From Actinomycetes bacterium (GTDB lineage Bacteria > Actinomycetota > Thermoleophilia > Solirubrobacterales > Solirubrobacteraceae), in contig JAJYUP010000017.1 in the NCBI GenBank assembly GCA_021792455.1, forward strand, positions 1 to 37,690: 37,690 bases of DNA. The letters are read 5' to 3'. Within the stretch, counting starts at the first letter, position 1. Each line of letters begins with the position of its first letter. The translations under genes and the position numbers were made by a program. Under the pieces are notes generated by a model. The model ran no database searches. It had not been told where the DNA came from and saw only the letters and a list, made by a program, of their open reading frames with translations. Positions 7,862-15,095 of the stretch are shown piece by piece.

Positions 7862-8986
7862 TCACGCAACGACCTCCACGCCGACGAGATCGTCGAGGCT
7901 CAGGCGGTGCAGATCCTCATGCTCGAGAACAGCCTTCAGCGCCGCGATCGCAACCTCGAGCTCTTGCAGGTCGGGCTCTCTCGTCGTCAGCAGCTGGAGC
8001 TTCAGCCCTGGCCACATCACCGCGCGCACCCAGGCACGCTTCCGGTGCCTGCCCGCAAGCTTCACGACCTCGAAGGAGACGCCGACGATCAGCGGCAGAA
8101 GCAGTATTCGGCTCAACACCAGCAGGTACCAGGCCTGCGTGCCCACCGCACCGAACACCAAGATCGAGACGAGCATCACGACGAGCAGGAAGCTCGTGCC
8201 ACAGCGGGGATGGAGCCTCGAGAAGCGCTGCGCGTTCTCTGGCAGCAGCGGGACTCCGGCCTCAAAGCAGGAGATCGTCTTGTGCTCCGCTCCGTGATAC
8301 TCGAACAACCCGCGGAGATCCCGGATCCCGGAGATCACGAGCAGATATCCGAGAAAGATCGCGATTCGCAGCAGCCCCTCGATCAGCCAGAACAGCACGG
8401 AGTCCTCATGCCGCCATCGCAGGAGACTGCTCAGCCCGAGCGGGAGCAGGAAGAACAGGGCGATCGCGAAGGCGAGGCCGACGAGGAGTGTGCCGGCCCA
8501 GACAGCTCCAGTGATCTGTCCGGCCTCGCCTCGGGGCGCCTCACCATCGCTGTTGCGCTGCCTGCCGTCGGCTGAGAGCGTCGCCGCCCCGCGCTCCTGC
8601 TCTCGCAGCTGCGCGTTTGCGGATATCCCAAGCGCCTTCAGTCCGATCGCAAGCGAGCCCCACAGCGCTGCGACGCCCCGGATCAGCGGCAGGCGCAGCG
8701 CCTTCTGCGCCAACGGGCCCGCCTCCAGCGTGAAGCAGCTCACCTCGATTGTGCGATCTCCCTGCCGGCCTTCAGCGTTCTTGCCTCCACGATCGTCCCG
8801 AGCGCCGACGCGCACCGCCACCGCCCAGTTCGCAACGCCGCGCATCATCACGCCCTCCAGCACCGCCTGGCCGCCGATCGGCGCATCCCTTGCGGCGATC
8901 AGGCCATCGCTGCCGAGAAACGCCGCCGGCCCCTTGCCGCCGTCACCGTCCTCCTCGTCCCGTGCGGCGGGAAGGCCCCCCCGCAT
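7862..8986 (-). CDS. DUF1385 family membrane protein
   Basis: 374 residues from the ATG at 8986, four bases after the rpmE stop. Family of unknown biochemical function, nearly always found next to rpmE and prfA in Gram-positive bacteria, as here. Conserved DUF1385 blocks are visible: IGGQAVLEGVMMRG, RGVAALWGSLAIGLKAL, FEYHGAEHKTISCFE, and RLHPRCGTSFLL. The histidine, glutamate and cysteine residues of these blocks could bind metal (inferred). Four to five hydrophobic segments lie between about residues 180 and 320. A variable, charged insertion sits between the GVMMRG block and the first long hydrophobic stretch. The 169 bp between its stop and the prfA start hold no recognised feature. Confidence 0.9.
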   Translation of the reverse strand: MRGGLPAARDEEDGDGGKGPAAFLGSDGLIAARDAPIGGQAVLEGVMMRGVANWAVAVRVGARDDRGGKNAEGRQGDRTIEVSCFTLEAGPLAQKALRLPLIRGVAALWGSLAIGLKALGISANAQLREQERGAATLSADGRQRNSDGEAPRGEAGQITGAVWAGTLLVGLAFAIALFFLLPLGLSSLLRWRHEDSVLFWLIEGLLRIAIFLGYLLVISGIRDLRGLFEYHGAEHKTISCFEAGVPLLPENAQRFSRLHPRCGTSFLLVVMLVSILVFGAVGTQAWYLLVLSRILLLPLIVGVSFEVVKLAGRHRKRAWVRAVMWPGLKLQLLTTREPDLQELEVAIAALKAVLEHEDLHRLSLDDLVGVEVVA

Positions 8987-8990
8987 CGCT

Positions 8991-9239
8991 TCAGGTGCGA
9001 CCGCGGGCCTGCGCAGCAGTGCTGCGCGCGCTTGCCAGCCGACCCTTCGCAACGCGCCTCTGGAATCGCTCGACGCGACCGCCTGTGTCGATCAGCTTCT
9101 GCTTGCCGGTGTAGAAGGGGTGGCAGTTCGAGCAGACCTCGACGTGCAACTCGCTCTTCGTCGCCCGTGTCGTGAACTCGTTGCCGCACGTGCATCGCAC
9201 GTGCGCCTCCACATACTCTGGATGAATCCCCGTCTTCAT
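8991..9239 (-). CDS. rpmE: 50S ribosomal protein L31 (zinc-binding form)
   Basis: 82 residues beginning [17 protein letters not shown]31 bridges the large and small subunits. The cysteines in CTCGNEF and [13 protein letters not shown] form the zinc site, so this is the Cys-containing C+ paralogue, expected under zinc-replete conditions. The C-terminus after [10 protein letters not shown] has about 20 extra basic, Ala-rich residues. It is the first gene of the rpmE-DUF1385-prfA-prmC-tsaC-glyA block. No Shine-Dalgarno precedes the ATG; a -10-like TAGAAT lies nine bases upstream. Confidence 0.96.
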   Translation of the reverse strand: MKTGIHPEYVEAHVRCTCGNEFTTRATKSELHVEVCSNCHPFYTGKQKLIDTGGRVERFQRRVAKGRLASARSTAAQARGRT

Positions 9240-9248
9240 GCTGCGCGC

Positions 9249-9254
9249 ATTCTA
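9249..9254 (-). promoter_or_regulatory. -10-like element for rpmE (possible leaderless transcript)
   Basis: On the minus strand TAGAAT ends nine bases before the rpmE ATG, with GC-only bases between and no Shine-Dalgarno. If used, the transcript would start at or within a few bases of the start codon. No convincing -35 hexamer at 16-18 bp is seen. Confidence 0.4.
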
Positions 9255-9291
9255 GCGGTCCGCACAGATCTCACCCATCGGGCGCAGATCG

Positions 9292-9807
9292 TCAACTTTG
9301 CCCTGGGCCGCAGATGGGACTCATCCTCCGCGCAGCCGCGATCACCTCTCCCGCTTCGTTCAGCCACAGAAATCTCACTGCAGCTCGGTATTCCTCGAAT
9401 CGATGCAGGTTCGTCACCTGCTTCACATCCCGAAACGCCGTCACGCCGGGCGCGGATCGTCGCCAGCGACCAGGTGCGTTCCCAGCACTCACGACATGGA
9501 AGGCACTCGCACCCTCGCGACGCTGCTCGATCCTCATATCGATCGCCATCGTCGAGGTGCCTTCGATCGCAGTCATCTCTGCGGCAAACATCCCGTAGCG
9601 TGGGCCGCCCTGCGAATCGACGCAGTCTTCGAGCAGTGCAGATGCGGAGACGAGGGGCCCATGCGATGCTCGCCTTCGCCCATGCGCAGCAGCGGATTGT
9701 CTGTGGCGGGCGAGGGCGTTGTCGCAGACGCCGCAGAAGGCGGCTGCCGCAGCGAAGCCTGCCAGCAGCGCGCGCGGGTGGGGACGGGTCGCTTTGCACG
9801 GCATCAC
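9292..9807 (-). CDS. Exported protein of unknown function
   Basis: 171 residues from a GTG at 9807, or 170 from the adjacent ATG at 9804. The N-terminus has basic residues then ALLAGFAAAAAFCGVC and a likely cleavage after DNALA, a signal peptide. The mature part has regular beta-type alternation (YGMFAAEMTAI, AIDMRIEQRRE, AFHVVSAG, AAVRFLWLNEAGEVI) and ends with RRMSPICGPGQS. Two cysteines, in LEDCVDSQGG and SPICGPG, could form a disulfide across the domain. I do not recognise a named family. The frame is believed real because of the signal peptide, the coherent amphipathic pattern and the lack of any better frame between ETF-QO and rpmE. It follows ETF-QO in the same direction with a strong inverted repeat between them, so it may have its own promoter. 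Confidence 0.7.
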   Translation of the reverse strand: MMPCKATRPHPRALLAGFAAAAAFCGVCDNALARHRQSAAAHGRRRASHGPLVSASALLEDCVDSQGGPRYGMFAAEMTAIEGTSTMAIDMRIEQRREGASAFHVVSAGNAPGRWRRSAPGVTAFRDVKQVTNLHRFEEYRAAVRFLWLNEAGEVIAAARRMSPICGPGQS

Positions 9808-9916
9808 ACACAGCCAACACGAGCATCACCCCCTCTGTTGCGTCACAGCTGCGCAGATCTGCCGCTTGCGCAGGTCATCGGCTCGTGGGAGCCGTCCAGT
9901 CGTGTGCTTCGGGGTG

Positions 9917-9945
9917 GATCACGTGATCGGAAGGATCACGTGATC
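9917..9945 (-). terminator. Duplicated 12-bp palindrome at the ETF-QO stop codon; possible terminator or operator pair
   Basis: GATCACGTGATC, itself a perfect palindrome, occurs at 9917-9928 and 9934-9945 with five bases between. The two copies can pair into a 12-bp stem with a five-base loop. The copy at 9934-9945 contains the TGA of the ETF-QO gene (9936-9938). There is no U-run after the stem, so it would be a factor-dependent stop, an mRNA-stabilising hairpin or a protein-binding site rather than a classical intrinsic terminator. Confidence 0.6.
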
Positions 9946-11678
9946 TGGTAGAGCGGGCCGTCGCCGCCCTCAGGCGTTGTCAGCCTCCCGCCCTTTGCAG
10001 TTATCGCGCCGCACTGCACGCAGTTCGTGTAGTTCACGACGAGATCGACGTTGCCGTTCGGTGGCGCGTCATCAGGGATCTCATACACGCCTGCGGGGCA
10101 CATCCACACCCACGTTTCAGCGACCTCGCGGGGCACTTTCCTCTGGATGCGTATGTGGTTCGGCGCGTCGTCCCTCGTCGCGTTGCCGGTGATGAAGACG
10201 GAGGAGAGCTTGTCGAAGGTGTACTTGCCGTCGGGCTTCACGTAGCGGTCCTTCGTGTTCCCGATGAACATCGGCTTCTCGTCGTTGCGGTGCCAGGCGG
10301 CTCTGCCGGGCAGCCTGCCCTTCGTGATCTGCTCGACTCCGCTCAGCGGCGCACCGAGCAGCAGGCCCTTCTGGAGCGGTTGACGTGCGTTTCGCACCTG
10401 CCAGAGCTCCCTGCCGACTGAGGAGCGCTCGATCGCATCCTCATAGGCGGACAGGTCGCTGCTGCCCCGCTTCAGCGCCGCGTATATCGTCTCCGCCGCC
10501 AGCATGCCTGACTTGATGCAGTGGTGCACGCCCTTCAACGACATCGTGTCCACCATCCCGCCCGCGTCGCCGACGAGCACCGCTCCTGGCATCGAGAGCT
10601 TTGGCATCGACCAATAGCCCCCGCCGGGCAGCGCCTTCGCGCCCCATGCGACCCGTTCGCCGCCGCTCAGGATGCGCCGCACGAGCTCGTGGGTCTTGAA
10701 GGTCTGCAGCAGATCATGCGCTGATGTGGTCGCGTCCGCATACTCCAGCTCGACGACGAACCCGATCGAGACCAGGTTCTCGCCCTTCGCGTTCTTCATC
10801 GGATAGATCCAGGTGCCGCCGACCTGGCCGTACCGGGGAGAGACCTTCAGCGGCCATGGGCCCATCGTGTGGATCACGCGATCGAGCGCCTTCGGGACCT
10901 TCCAGACCTCCTTCACGCCCAGCTCCCACACCTGGGGCTCGCGCCCTCTCCCGAGGTCGAACTCCCTTATCGCCGCGCCCGTCAGATGCCCCCAGCAGCC
11001 CTCCGCCAGCACCGTCGCACGCGCCTTCATGTCGGTGCCGGGCTCGAAGTTCGACAGCGGCTCGCCATCCTTGCCTCGGCCCTTGTCGCCGGAGCGCACA
11101 CCGACTACGGCACCATCCTCCACGATCAGCTGGCTCGCCGCCGTCTCCGTCAGCACGTAGGCGCCCGCCTCTTCGGCCTGCTGCTGCTGGTAGCGGGCCA
11201 GCGCGGCCACCGAGATCACCTCGTTGCCGTGGTTCTTGAACGGCGGCGGCGTCGGGATGCGCAGGGCAACCTTCGACGTCGGCGTCGCGTAGACCGCCTC
11301 CTTCTCGACCTCACCGAAGGCAAACCCGTGCTCTCGCCACTGCTGCCTGCTCAGCTGCGGGAACAGCTCCTGCAGCGGCCCTGGACGCATCACTGCACCG
11401 GAGAGGCTGTGGCCGCCGCAGGCCTTCGCCTTCTCGATCACCGCGACGGGCACCTCGCCGAGGCGCTCCATCGTCTCTTGATCCTCCGCCAGCAGCTGCA
11501 GAAGGCGGTTCGCACACGACAGCCCCGCAGTGCCGCCTCCGACGATCGCGACGCCCACCTCGATCAGCTCGTCCTCTCGATCGAGCCCCCGCTTCACGAA
11601 CTCCTGCTGCGAGTCGACTGGCGGCGGGTAGGCCGCCGGCGCGACCCTGCCGTTGCTCGAGGAGGGGGCGCCGCTCAT
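9936..11678 (-). CDS. Electron-transfer flavoprotein:quinone oxidoreductase (ETF-QO/FixC)
   Basis: 580 residues. It takes electrons from reduced ETF and passes them to the membrane quinone pool. The FAD-binding motif is VGVAIVGGGTAGLSCANRL (about 41-59). Further family blocks: GGHSLSGAVMRP, VLAEGCWGHLTGA, VGDAGGMVDTMSLKGVHHC. The C-terminal ferredoxin-like domain has MCPAGVYEI and then NYTNCVQCGAITAKGG, and the family tail PEGGDGPLY. Classical ETF-QO binds its [4Fe-4S] cluster with four Cys, one in CPA and three in CVHCKTC. Here the last of these is Ala/Ile context (CVQCGAI), so only three Cys ligands are present. The gene follows etfA with a single base between stop and ATG, so it is translationally coupled in an etfB-etfA-etfQO operon. 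Confidence 0.93.
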   Translation of the reverse strand: MSGAPSSSNGRVAPAAYPPPVDSQQEFVKRGLDREDELIEVGVAIVGGGTAGLSCANRLLQLLAEDQETMERLGEVPVAVIEKAKACGGHSLSGAVMRPGPLQELFPQLSRQQWREHGFAFGEVEKEAVYATPTSKVALRIPTPPPFKNHGNEVISVAALARYQQQQAEEAGAYVLTETAASQLIVEDGAVVGVRSGDKGRGKDGEPLSNFEPGTDMKARATVLAEGCWGHLTGAAIREFDLGRGREPQVWELGVKEVWKVPKALDRVIHTMGPWPLKVSPRYGQVGGTWIYPMKNAKGENLVSIGFVVELEYADATTSAHDLLQTFKTHELVRRILSGGERVAWGAKALPGGGYWSMPKLSMPGAVLVGDAGGMVDTMSLKGVHHCIKSGMLAAETIYAALKRGSSDLSAYEDAIERSSVGRELWQVRNARQPLQKGLLLGAPLSGVEQITKGRLPGRAAWHRNDEKPMFIGNTKDRYVKPDGKYTFDKLSSVFITGNATRDDAPNHIRIQRKVPREVAETWVWMCPAGVYEIPDDAPPNGNVDLVVNYTNCVQCGAITAKGGRLTTPEGGDGPLYQIT

Positions 11679-11679
11679 C

Positions 11680-12660
11680 TCAGGATTCCCTCTTCGCCTT
11701 CACGGCGTCGATCAGCTTCGGCATGATCTTGTGCAGATCGCCCACGATCCCGAGGTCGGAGAACTCGAAGATCGGCGCGTTTGCATCCTTGTTGATCGCG
11801 ACGATGTTCTCTGAGGCCTGCATGCCGACCTTGTGCTGGATCGCGCCGGAGATGCCCGCCGCCAGATACAGCTTCGGCGCGACCGTCTTGCCCGTCTGCC
11901 CGATCTGGGCCGCGTACGGATACCAGCCTGCATCGACGACGGCGCGCGTCGCTGCGACGGCTGCGTTGTTGCCAAAGGCCTTCGCCAGGTTCTCGCACAG
12001 CTCGAAGGCCTCCGCCTTGCCGAGGCCGCGACCACCGGCCACGAGGATGTCGGCGCCCTCGATGTCCACGTCTGCGCCGCGCTGTTCGCCGCGGCTCACC
12101 ATCTTCGCCCGCTTCGCGTGCTCGCTCAGCTCGAAGCTGAGGTGCTCGACGGGCGCGGCGCCTGCGCCTGTCTGCTTCGTCTCGAACGCGTTCAGCCGAC
12201 CTATCACGATCCCCACCTCGGAGCGAAACTCGATCTCTGAGATCGCCGAGTCGCCGAGGATCGGCCGTTCGGCGATCAGCTTGCCGCCCTCGACTCGAAC
12301 CCCTGTCACCTCCATCGCGACACCTGCGGACAGACGGGCGGCCAGGCCGGCGCCGATCTCGAATCCGAGCAGACCGCCGCCGAACAGCGCGTAGGAGTAG
12401 CCGCCGGCTGCGATCGCCTGCGCCATCGCGTCGACGACCGGCTGAGCGAGCCCCTCTGGTCCCTCTGCGACGAGCACCCTGCTCGCACCGTAGGCGCCGA
12501 GCGAGGCGGCGAGATCGTCGGGGACGCCTTCGCCGACGAGGATCGCGTGCGCCTTTCCGCCGAGCTGGTCGGCGAGCCTCGCGCCCTCGCTCACGGCCCC
12601 CAGAGAGTTCTTGTTGATCGCGCCCTCGTAGTGGAGCGCGTAGACCAGGATGTCAGGCAT
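11680..12660 (-). CDS. etfA: Electron transfer flavoprotein alpha subunit
   Basis: 326 residues. With EtfB it forms the soluble FAD/AMP heterodimer that collects electrons from acyl-CoA dehydrogenases. The N-terminal domain (residues 1 to about 190) has the ETF alternation of Rossmann-like strands. The C-terminal FAD domain is clear: ILVAGGRGLGKAEAFEL, AGWYPYAAQIGQTGKTVAPKLYLA, GISGAIQHKVGMQ, and ENIVAINKDANAPIFEFSDLGIVGDL. It is preceded 26 bp upstream by etfB and followed one base later by the ETF-QO gene. Confidence 0.97.
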   Translation of the reverse strand: MPDILVYALHYEGAINKNSLGAVSEGARLADQLGGKAHAILVGEGVPDDLAASLGAYGASRVLVAEGPEGLAQPVVDAMAQAIAAGGYSYALFGGGLLGFEIGAGLAARLSAGVAMEVTGVRVEGGKLIAERPILGDSAISEIEFRSEVGIVIGRLNAFETKQTGAGAAPVEHLSFELSEHAKRAKMVSRGEQRGADVDIEGADILVAGGRGLGKAEAFELCENLAKAFGNNAAVAATRAVVDAGWYPYAAQIGQTGKTVAPKLYLAAGISGAIQHKVGMQASENIVAINKDANAPIFEFSDLGIVGDLHKIMPKLIDAVKAKRES

Positions 12661-12686
12661 GTCTATCAGTCTTCCTTTCGCGCGTC

Positions 12687-13478
12687 CTAGAGCAGCTTGC
12701 GTTCGTCGAGCCAGGCGATGATCTTCTCGACGGTCTCGGCGGTGTCTTCATCCTCGATCATCACCCCTGCCGCCTTTTGGGGCGGTGCCTTCACCGACAG
12801 CCAGTGCGCCGCGGAGTGCTCGCCGCCGACCCTGTTCGCGTCGATGCCGAGATCAGCGACGGAGAGCGTCTGAAGCGGCTTCTTCTTCGCTCCCATGATC
12901 GCCTTCAGCGACGGATAGCGGGGCTCGTTGATCGCATCGCCCACGGAGATGACCGCAGGGGTGCTCACTTCGACGGTGTCATAGCCGTACTCCGCCTGGC
13001 GCTCGCAGCGCAGAGAGCCGTCGGTCACGTCCATCTTTATCACCTGCGTCAGAGACGGCATCCCGAGATGCTCTGCGACGACAGCGCCGATCGTGTAGCA
13101 CTCGCCGTCATCGGACTGCTGCCCGAGCAGCACGAGATCGGGCTGCTCGCGCTTCAGCGTCTCAGCGAGCGCGTAGCCGGTCGCGGCGACATCGGAGCCT
13201 GCGAGCAGCGGATCGGTCAGGTGCACTGAGCGATCGGCGCCCAGCGAGACGGCCTTGTGCAGCGCCCGAACAGCGCTCTCGGGACCCATCGTCACAGCGA
13301 CGATCTCATCGACGGGCACAGAACCGCCCTCGCGAATCTGCATCGCGGCCTCGATCGCGTGCGTGTCGTAGGGATTCAGGTTCTTCTCTCCGCTTCGGTC
13401 CATCCGTCCCGTCGAGCTGTCGATCCGCTTCTCGACGGCGGCGTCGGGAACCTCCTTCACCAGGACGCATATCTTCAT
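12687..13478 (-). CDS. etfB: Electron transfer flavoprotein beta subunit
   Basis: 263 residues beginning MKICVLVKEVPD. Binds AMP and pairs with EtfA. Family blocks: NPYDTHAIEAAMQIRE, VTMGPESAVRALHKAVSLGADR, LVLLGQQSDDGECYTIGAVVAEHL, and the ETF-beta signature region VGDAINEPRYPSLKAIMGAKKKP. It is first in the etfB-etfA-etfQO operon. AAGGAG lies 12 bases before the ATG, a slightly long Shine-Dalgarno spacing. A -10-like TAGGAT and an 18-bp dyad lie just upstream. Confidence 0.97.
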   Translation of the reverse strand: MKICVLVKEVPDAAVEKRIDSSTGRMDRSGEKNLNPYDTHAIEAAMQIREGGSVPVDEIVAVTMGPESAVRALHKAVSLGADRSVHLTDPLLAGSDVAATGYALAETLKREQPDLVLLGQQSDDGECYTIGAVVAEHLGMPSLTQVIKMDVTDGSLRCERQAEYGYDTVEVSTPAVISVGDAINEPRYPSLKAIMGAKKKPLQTLSVADLGIDANRVGGEHSAAHWLSVKAPPQKAAGVMIEDEDTAETVEKIIAWLDERKLL

Positions 13479-13512
13479 TTCGGTCGGTGACTCCTTCGGT
13501 TTCGGTAGAGCA

Positions 13513-13549
13513 ATCCTACACCTGCCCGGACATTGACTGACGAGTCAAT
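13513..13549 (-). promoter_or_regulatory. Putative etf operon promoter with TetR-type operator dyad
   Basis: On the minus strand ATTGACT-CGTC-AGTCAAT (13532-13549) is a perfect 7-bp inverted repeat with a 4-nt centre. It is followed by a -10-like TAGGAT at 13513-13518, 35 bases upstream of the etfB ATG. The dyad covers the place where a -35 would lie and also contains the stop codon of the preceding B12-subunit gene. The layout resembles TetR-family operators that control fatty-acid and branched-chain oxidation operons; no such regulator gene is in the window. Confidence 0.5.
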
Positions 13550-13973
13550 CAACGGAGCGGGCACGCACCGCGTCGGCGATGAACTCGACGATCGCCCGCG
13601 TCGGTGCCCCTGGGGTGAACACTTCGGCGACGCCGAGGCGCTTCAGCTCAGGGATGTCTTCAGCTGGGATCGTGCCGCCGACCGTCACCAGGACGTCGTT
13701 TGCGCCCTGCTCCTCCAGCAGCGAGATGATCCGTGGCACGAGCGTCATGTGCGCACCTGACAGGATCGACAGGCCGACGGCGTCTGCGTCCTCCTGGATC
13801 ACCGTCTCGACGATCTGCTCTGGCGTTTGGTGAAGCCCTGTGTAGATCACCTCCATGCCCGCATCTCTCAGGGCTCTCGCGATGATCTTCGCTCCTCTGT
13901 CGTGACCATCGAGCCCGGGCTTCGCAACGACGACACGGATCTTGCTCTGCGGCTTCGCGGTGGCTGTAGTCAT
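13545..13973 (-). CDS. Stand-alone B12-binding subunit of methylmalonyl-CoA mutase type
   Basis: 142 residues, consisting only of the cobalamin-binding domain. The base-off/His-on motif is [12 protein letters not shown] (DxHxxG), followed by GLSILSGAH (SxL) and VTVGGTIP (GG), the three standard contacts to the corrinoid tail. Sequence style ([26 protein letters not shown] at the start) is that of the MCM C-terminal domain rather than methionine synthase or glutamate mutase. It should pair with a separate catalytic large subunit to interconvert methylmalonyl-CoA and succinyl-CoA. That large subunit is not in the window, but the chaperone GTPase gene meaB is, about 12 kb away. It lies between the HAD gene and etfB on the same strand. 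Confidence 0.93.
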   Translation of the reverse strand: MTTATAKPQSKIRVVVAKPGLDGHDRGAKIIARALRDAGMEVIYTGLHQTPEQIVETVIQEDADAVGLSILSGAHMTLVPRIISLLEEQGANDVLVTVGGTIPAEDIPELKRLGVAEVFTPGAPTRAIVEFIADAVRARSVD

Positions 13974-14057
13974 GGATGCGCTCTCTGCGGTCTGCGGCTT
14001 GGTTTCGTGTGCGGGTGGGTTTCATCGCGCCCTTCGCCGTCTGCTCGAAGCTGCGCC

Positions 14058-15086
14058 TCAGCGGCGGTCGCGGTGGCGCGAGAGCACCCTTGCTCCGGCT
14101 GCCACCTGCTCGGCGGTGCCGCGGCAGGCCGATTGTAGAGGCAGCAGCCGTGAGCGCGCAGCCAGCAGGCGCGACCGCGCACGCTCGGACCTTCCCAGCG
14201 AGGCGAGGGCAAGCCCGCTGCTGAACGCTGCGGCAAGCTTCAACTGGCGGCCCAGCCTGTCGAGGTGGATCACCTCCCAGCCCTCGCTCAGCGCGATCTT
14301 CCGCAGCTCCGCGTCAGGGTTGACTGCAACCGGATGTCCGACGGCGCGCAGCATCGGCAGGTCGGACTCCGAGTCGGAGTAGGCGTAGGAGTCGGCGAGG
14401 TCGATGCCCTCGCGTGCCGCGAGCTGCCGCATCGCGATCGGCTTGCCCTCCCGGTAGTTGAACGGCCCTGCGGGCCTGCCTGTGTAGATGCCGTCGACGA
14501 TCTCTGAGCGAGATCCCAGCGCCCCATCGAAAGCGAGCACTTCGGCCAGGAGATCTGCCATCTCCTGGGAGACGGCCGTCACGATGTAGACGAGCCGACC
14601 CGCGTCCTGATGGGCATATGCGCGTGAGAGCATCTCTGGGTACAGGCGCGGCAGCACACCGGCGAGCACGCGCGGGGCCAGCCTCTCGATGTCGCGAAGC
14701 GCCACGCCTGCGATCATCTCGCCGACCCGCGCACGGACCCTGTCGGTCCGTTCGTCTGTCGATCCCATGAGCCGGAAGCGCAGGTTCTCGTAGGCATAGC
14801 TCGCCATCCGCGCCCGCGAGATCATCCCGCTTTCGAACGCCGCCTTCGCGAAGAAGATCCCAGAGGAGCCCGCCATCAGCGTCCGGTCGAGATCGAAGAA
14901 AGCCGCTGCGCGTGCTCTCCCGCCCCCCTCCGCGAGCCTCCCATCCTCCTCGAAGCGCCCCACGCGCTGCTGCGCAGGCTTCGAGCGCGCCGCCGCGCCG
15001 TCGGTCTCCCGCCGCCGACGGCCGGACTGCACGGCGCTCGACCCAAGCTGCGGCTGCGCCGCCTCGGGCAGTCCCGCTTCGGCCAC
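14058..15086 (-). CDS. HAD-superfamily phosphatase, subfamily IB (SerB/CicA-like)
   Basis: 342 residues in the longest frame. Motif I is AAFFDLDRTLMAGSS (nucleophile and acid/base Asp), motif II lies around YIVTAVSQEM, and motif IV is YAYSDSESDLPML with the two metal-binding Asp residues. This is the HAD-IB group that includes phosphoserine phosphatase and lysophospholipid or lipid phosphatases; the substrate is unknown. About 60 Ala/Arg-rich residues precede motif I, and an in-frame GTG at 14963 would start only about 20 residues before it, so the 5' end is uncertain. About 60 residues after motif IV are Arg/Ala-rich with one hydrophobic stretch, possibly a membrane-facing tail. It starts nine bases after the thiolase stop. 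Confidence 0.88.
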   Translation of the reverse strand: MAEAGLPEAAQPQLGSSAVQSGRRRRETDGAAARSKPAQQRVGRFEEDGRLAEGGGRARAAAFFDLDRTLMAGSSGIFFAKAAFESGMISRARMASYAYENLRFRLMGSTDERTDRVRARVGEMIAGVALRDIERLAPRVLAGVLPRLYPEMLSRAYAHQDAGRLVYIVTAVSQEMADLLAEVLAFDGALGSRSEIVDGIYTGRPAGPFNYREGKPIAMRQLAAREGIDLADSYAYSDSESDLPMLRAVGHPVAVNPDAELRKIALSEGWEVIHLDRLGRQLKLAAAFSSGLALASLGRSERARSRLLAARSRLLPLQSACRGTAEQVAAGARVLSRHRDRR

Positions 15087-15095
15087 CGCGCTTCG

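Noticed and set aside
7693-7869. 59-residue N-terminal extension of RF1
   Set aside because: Arg-rich, not like RF1, and would overlap the DUF1385 gene; the GTG at 7692 gives the normal family start.
9236-9829. 197-codon minus-strand frame overlapping the exported protein gene
   Set aside because: No signal peptide or regular pattern; the other frame (9292-9807) has both.
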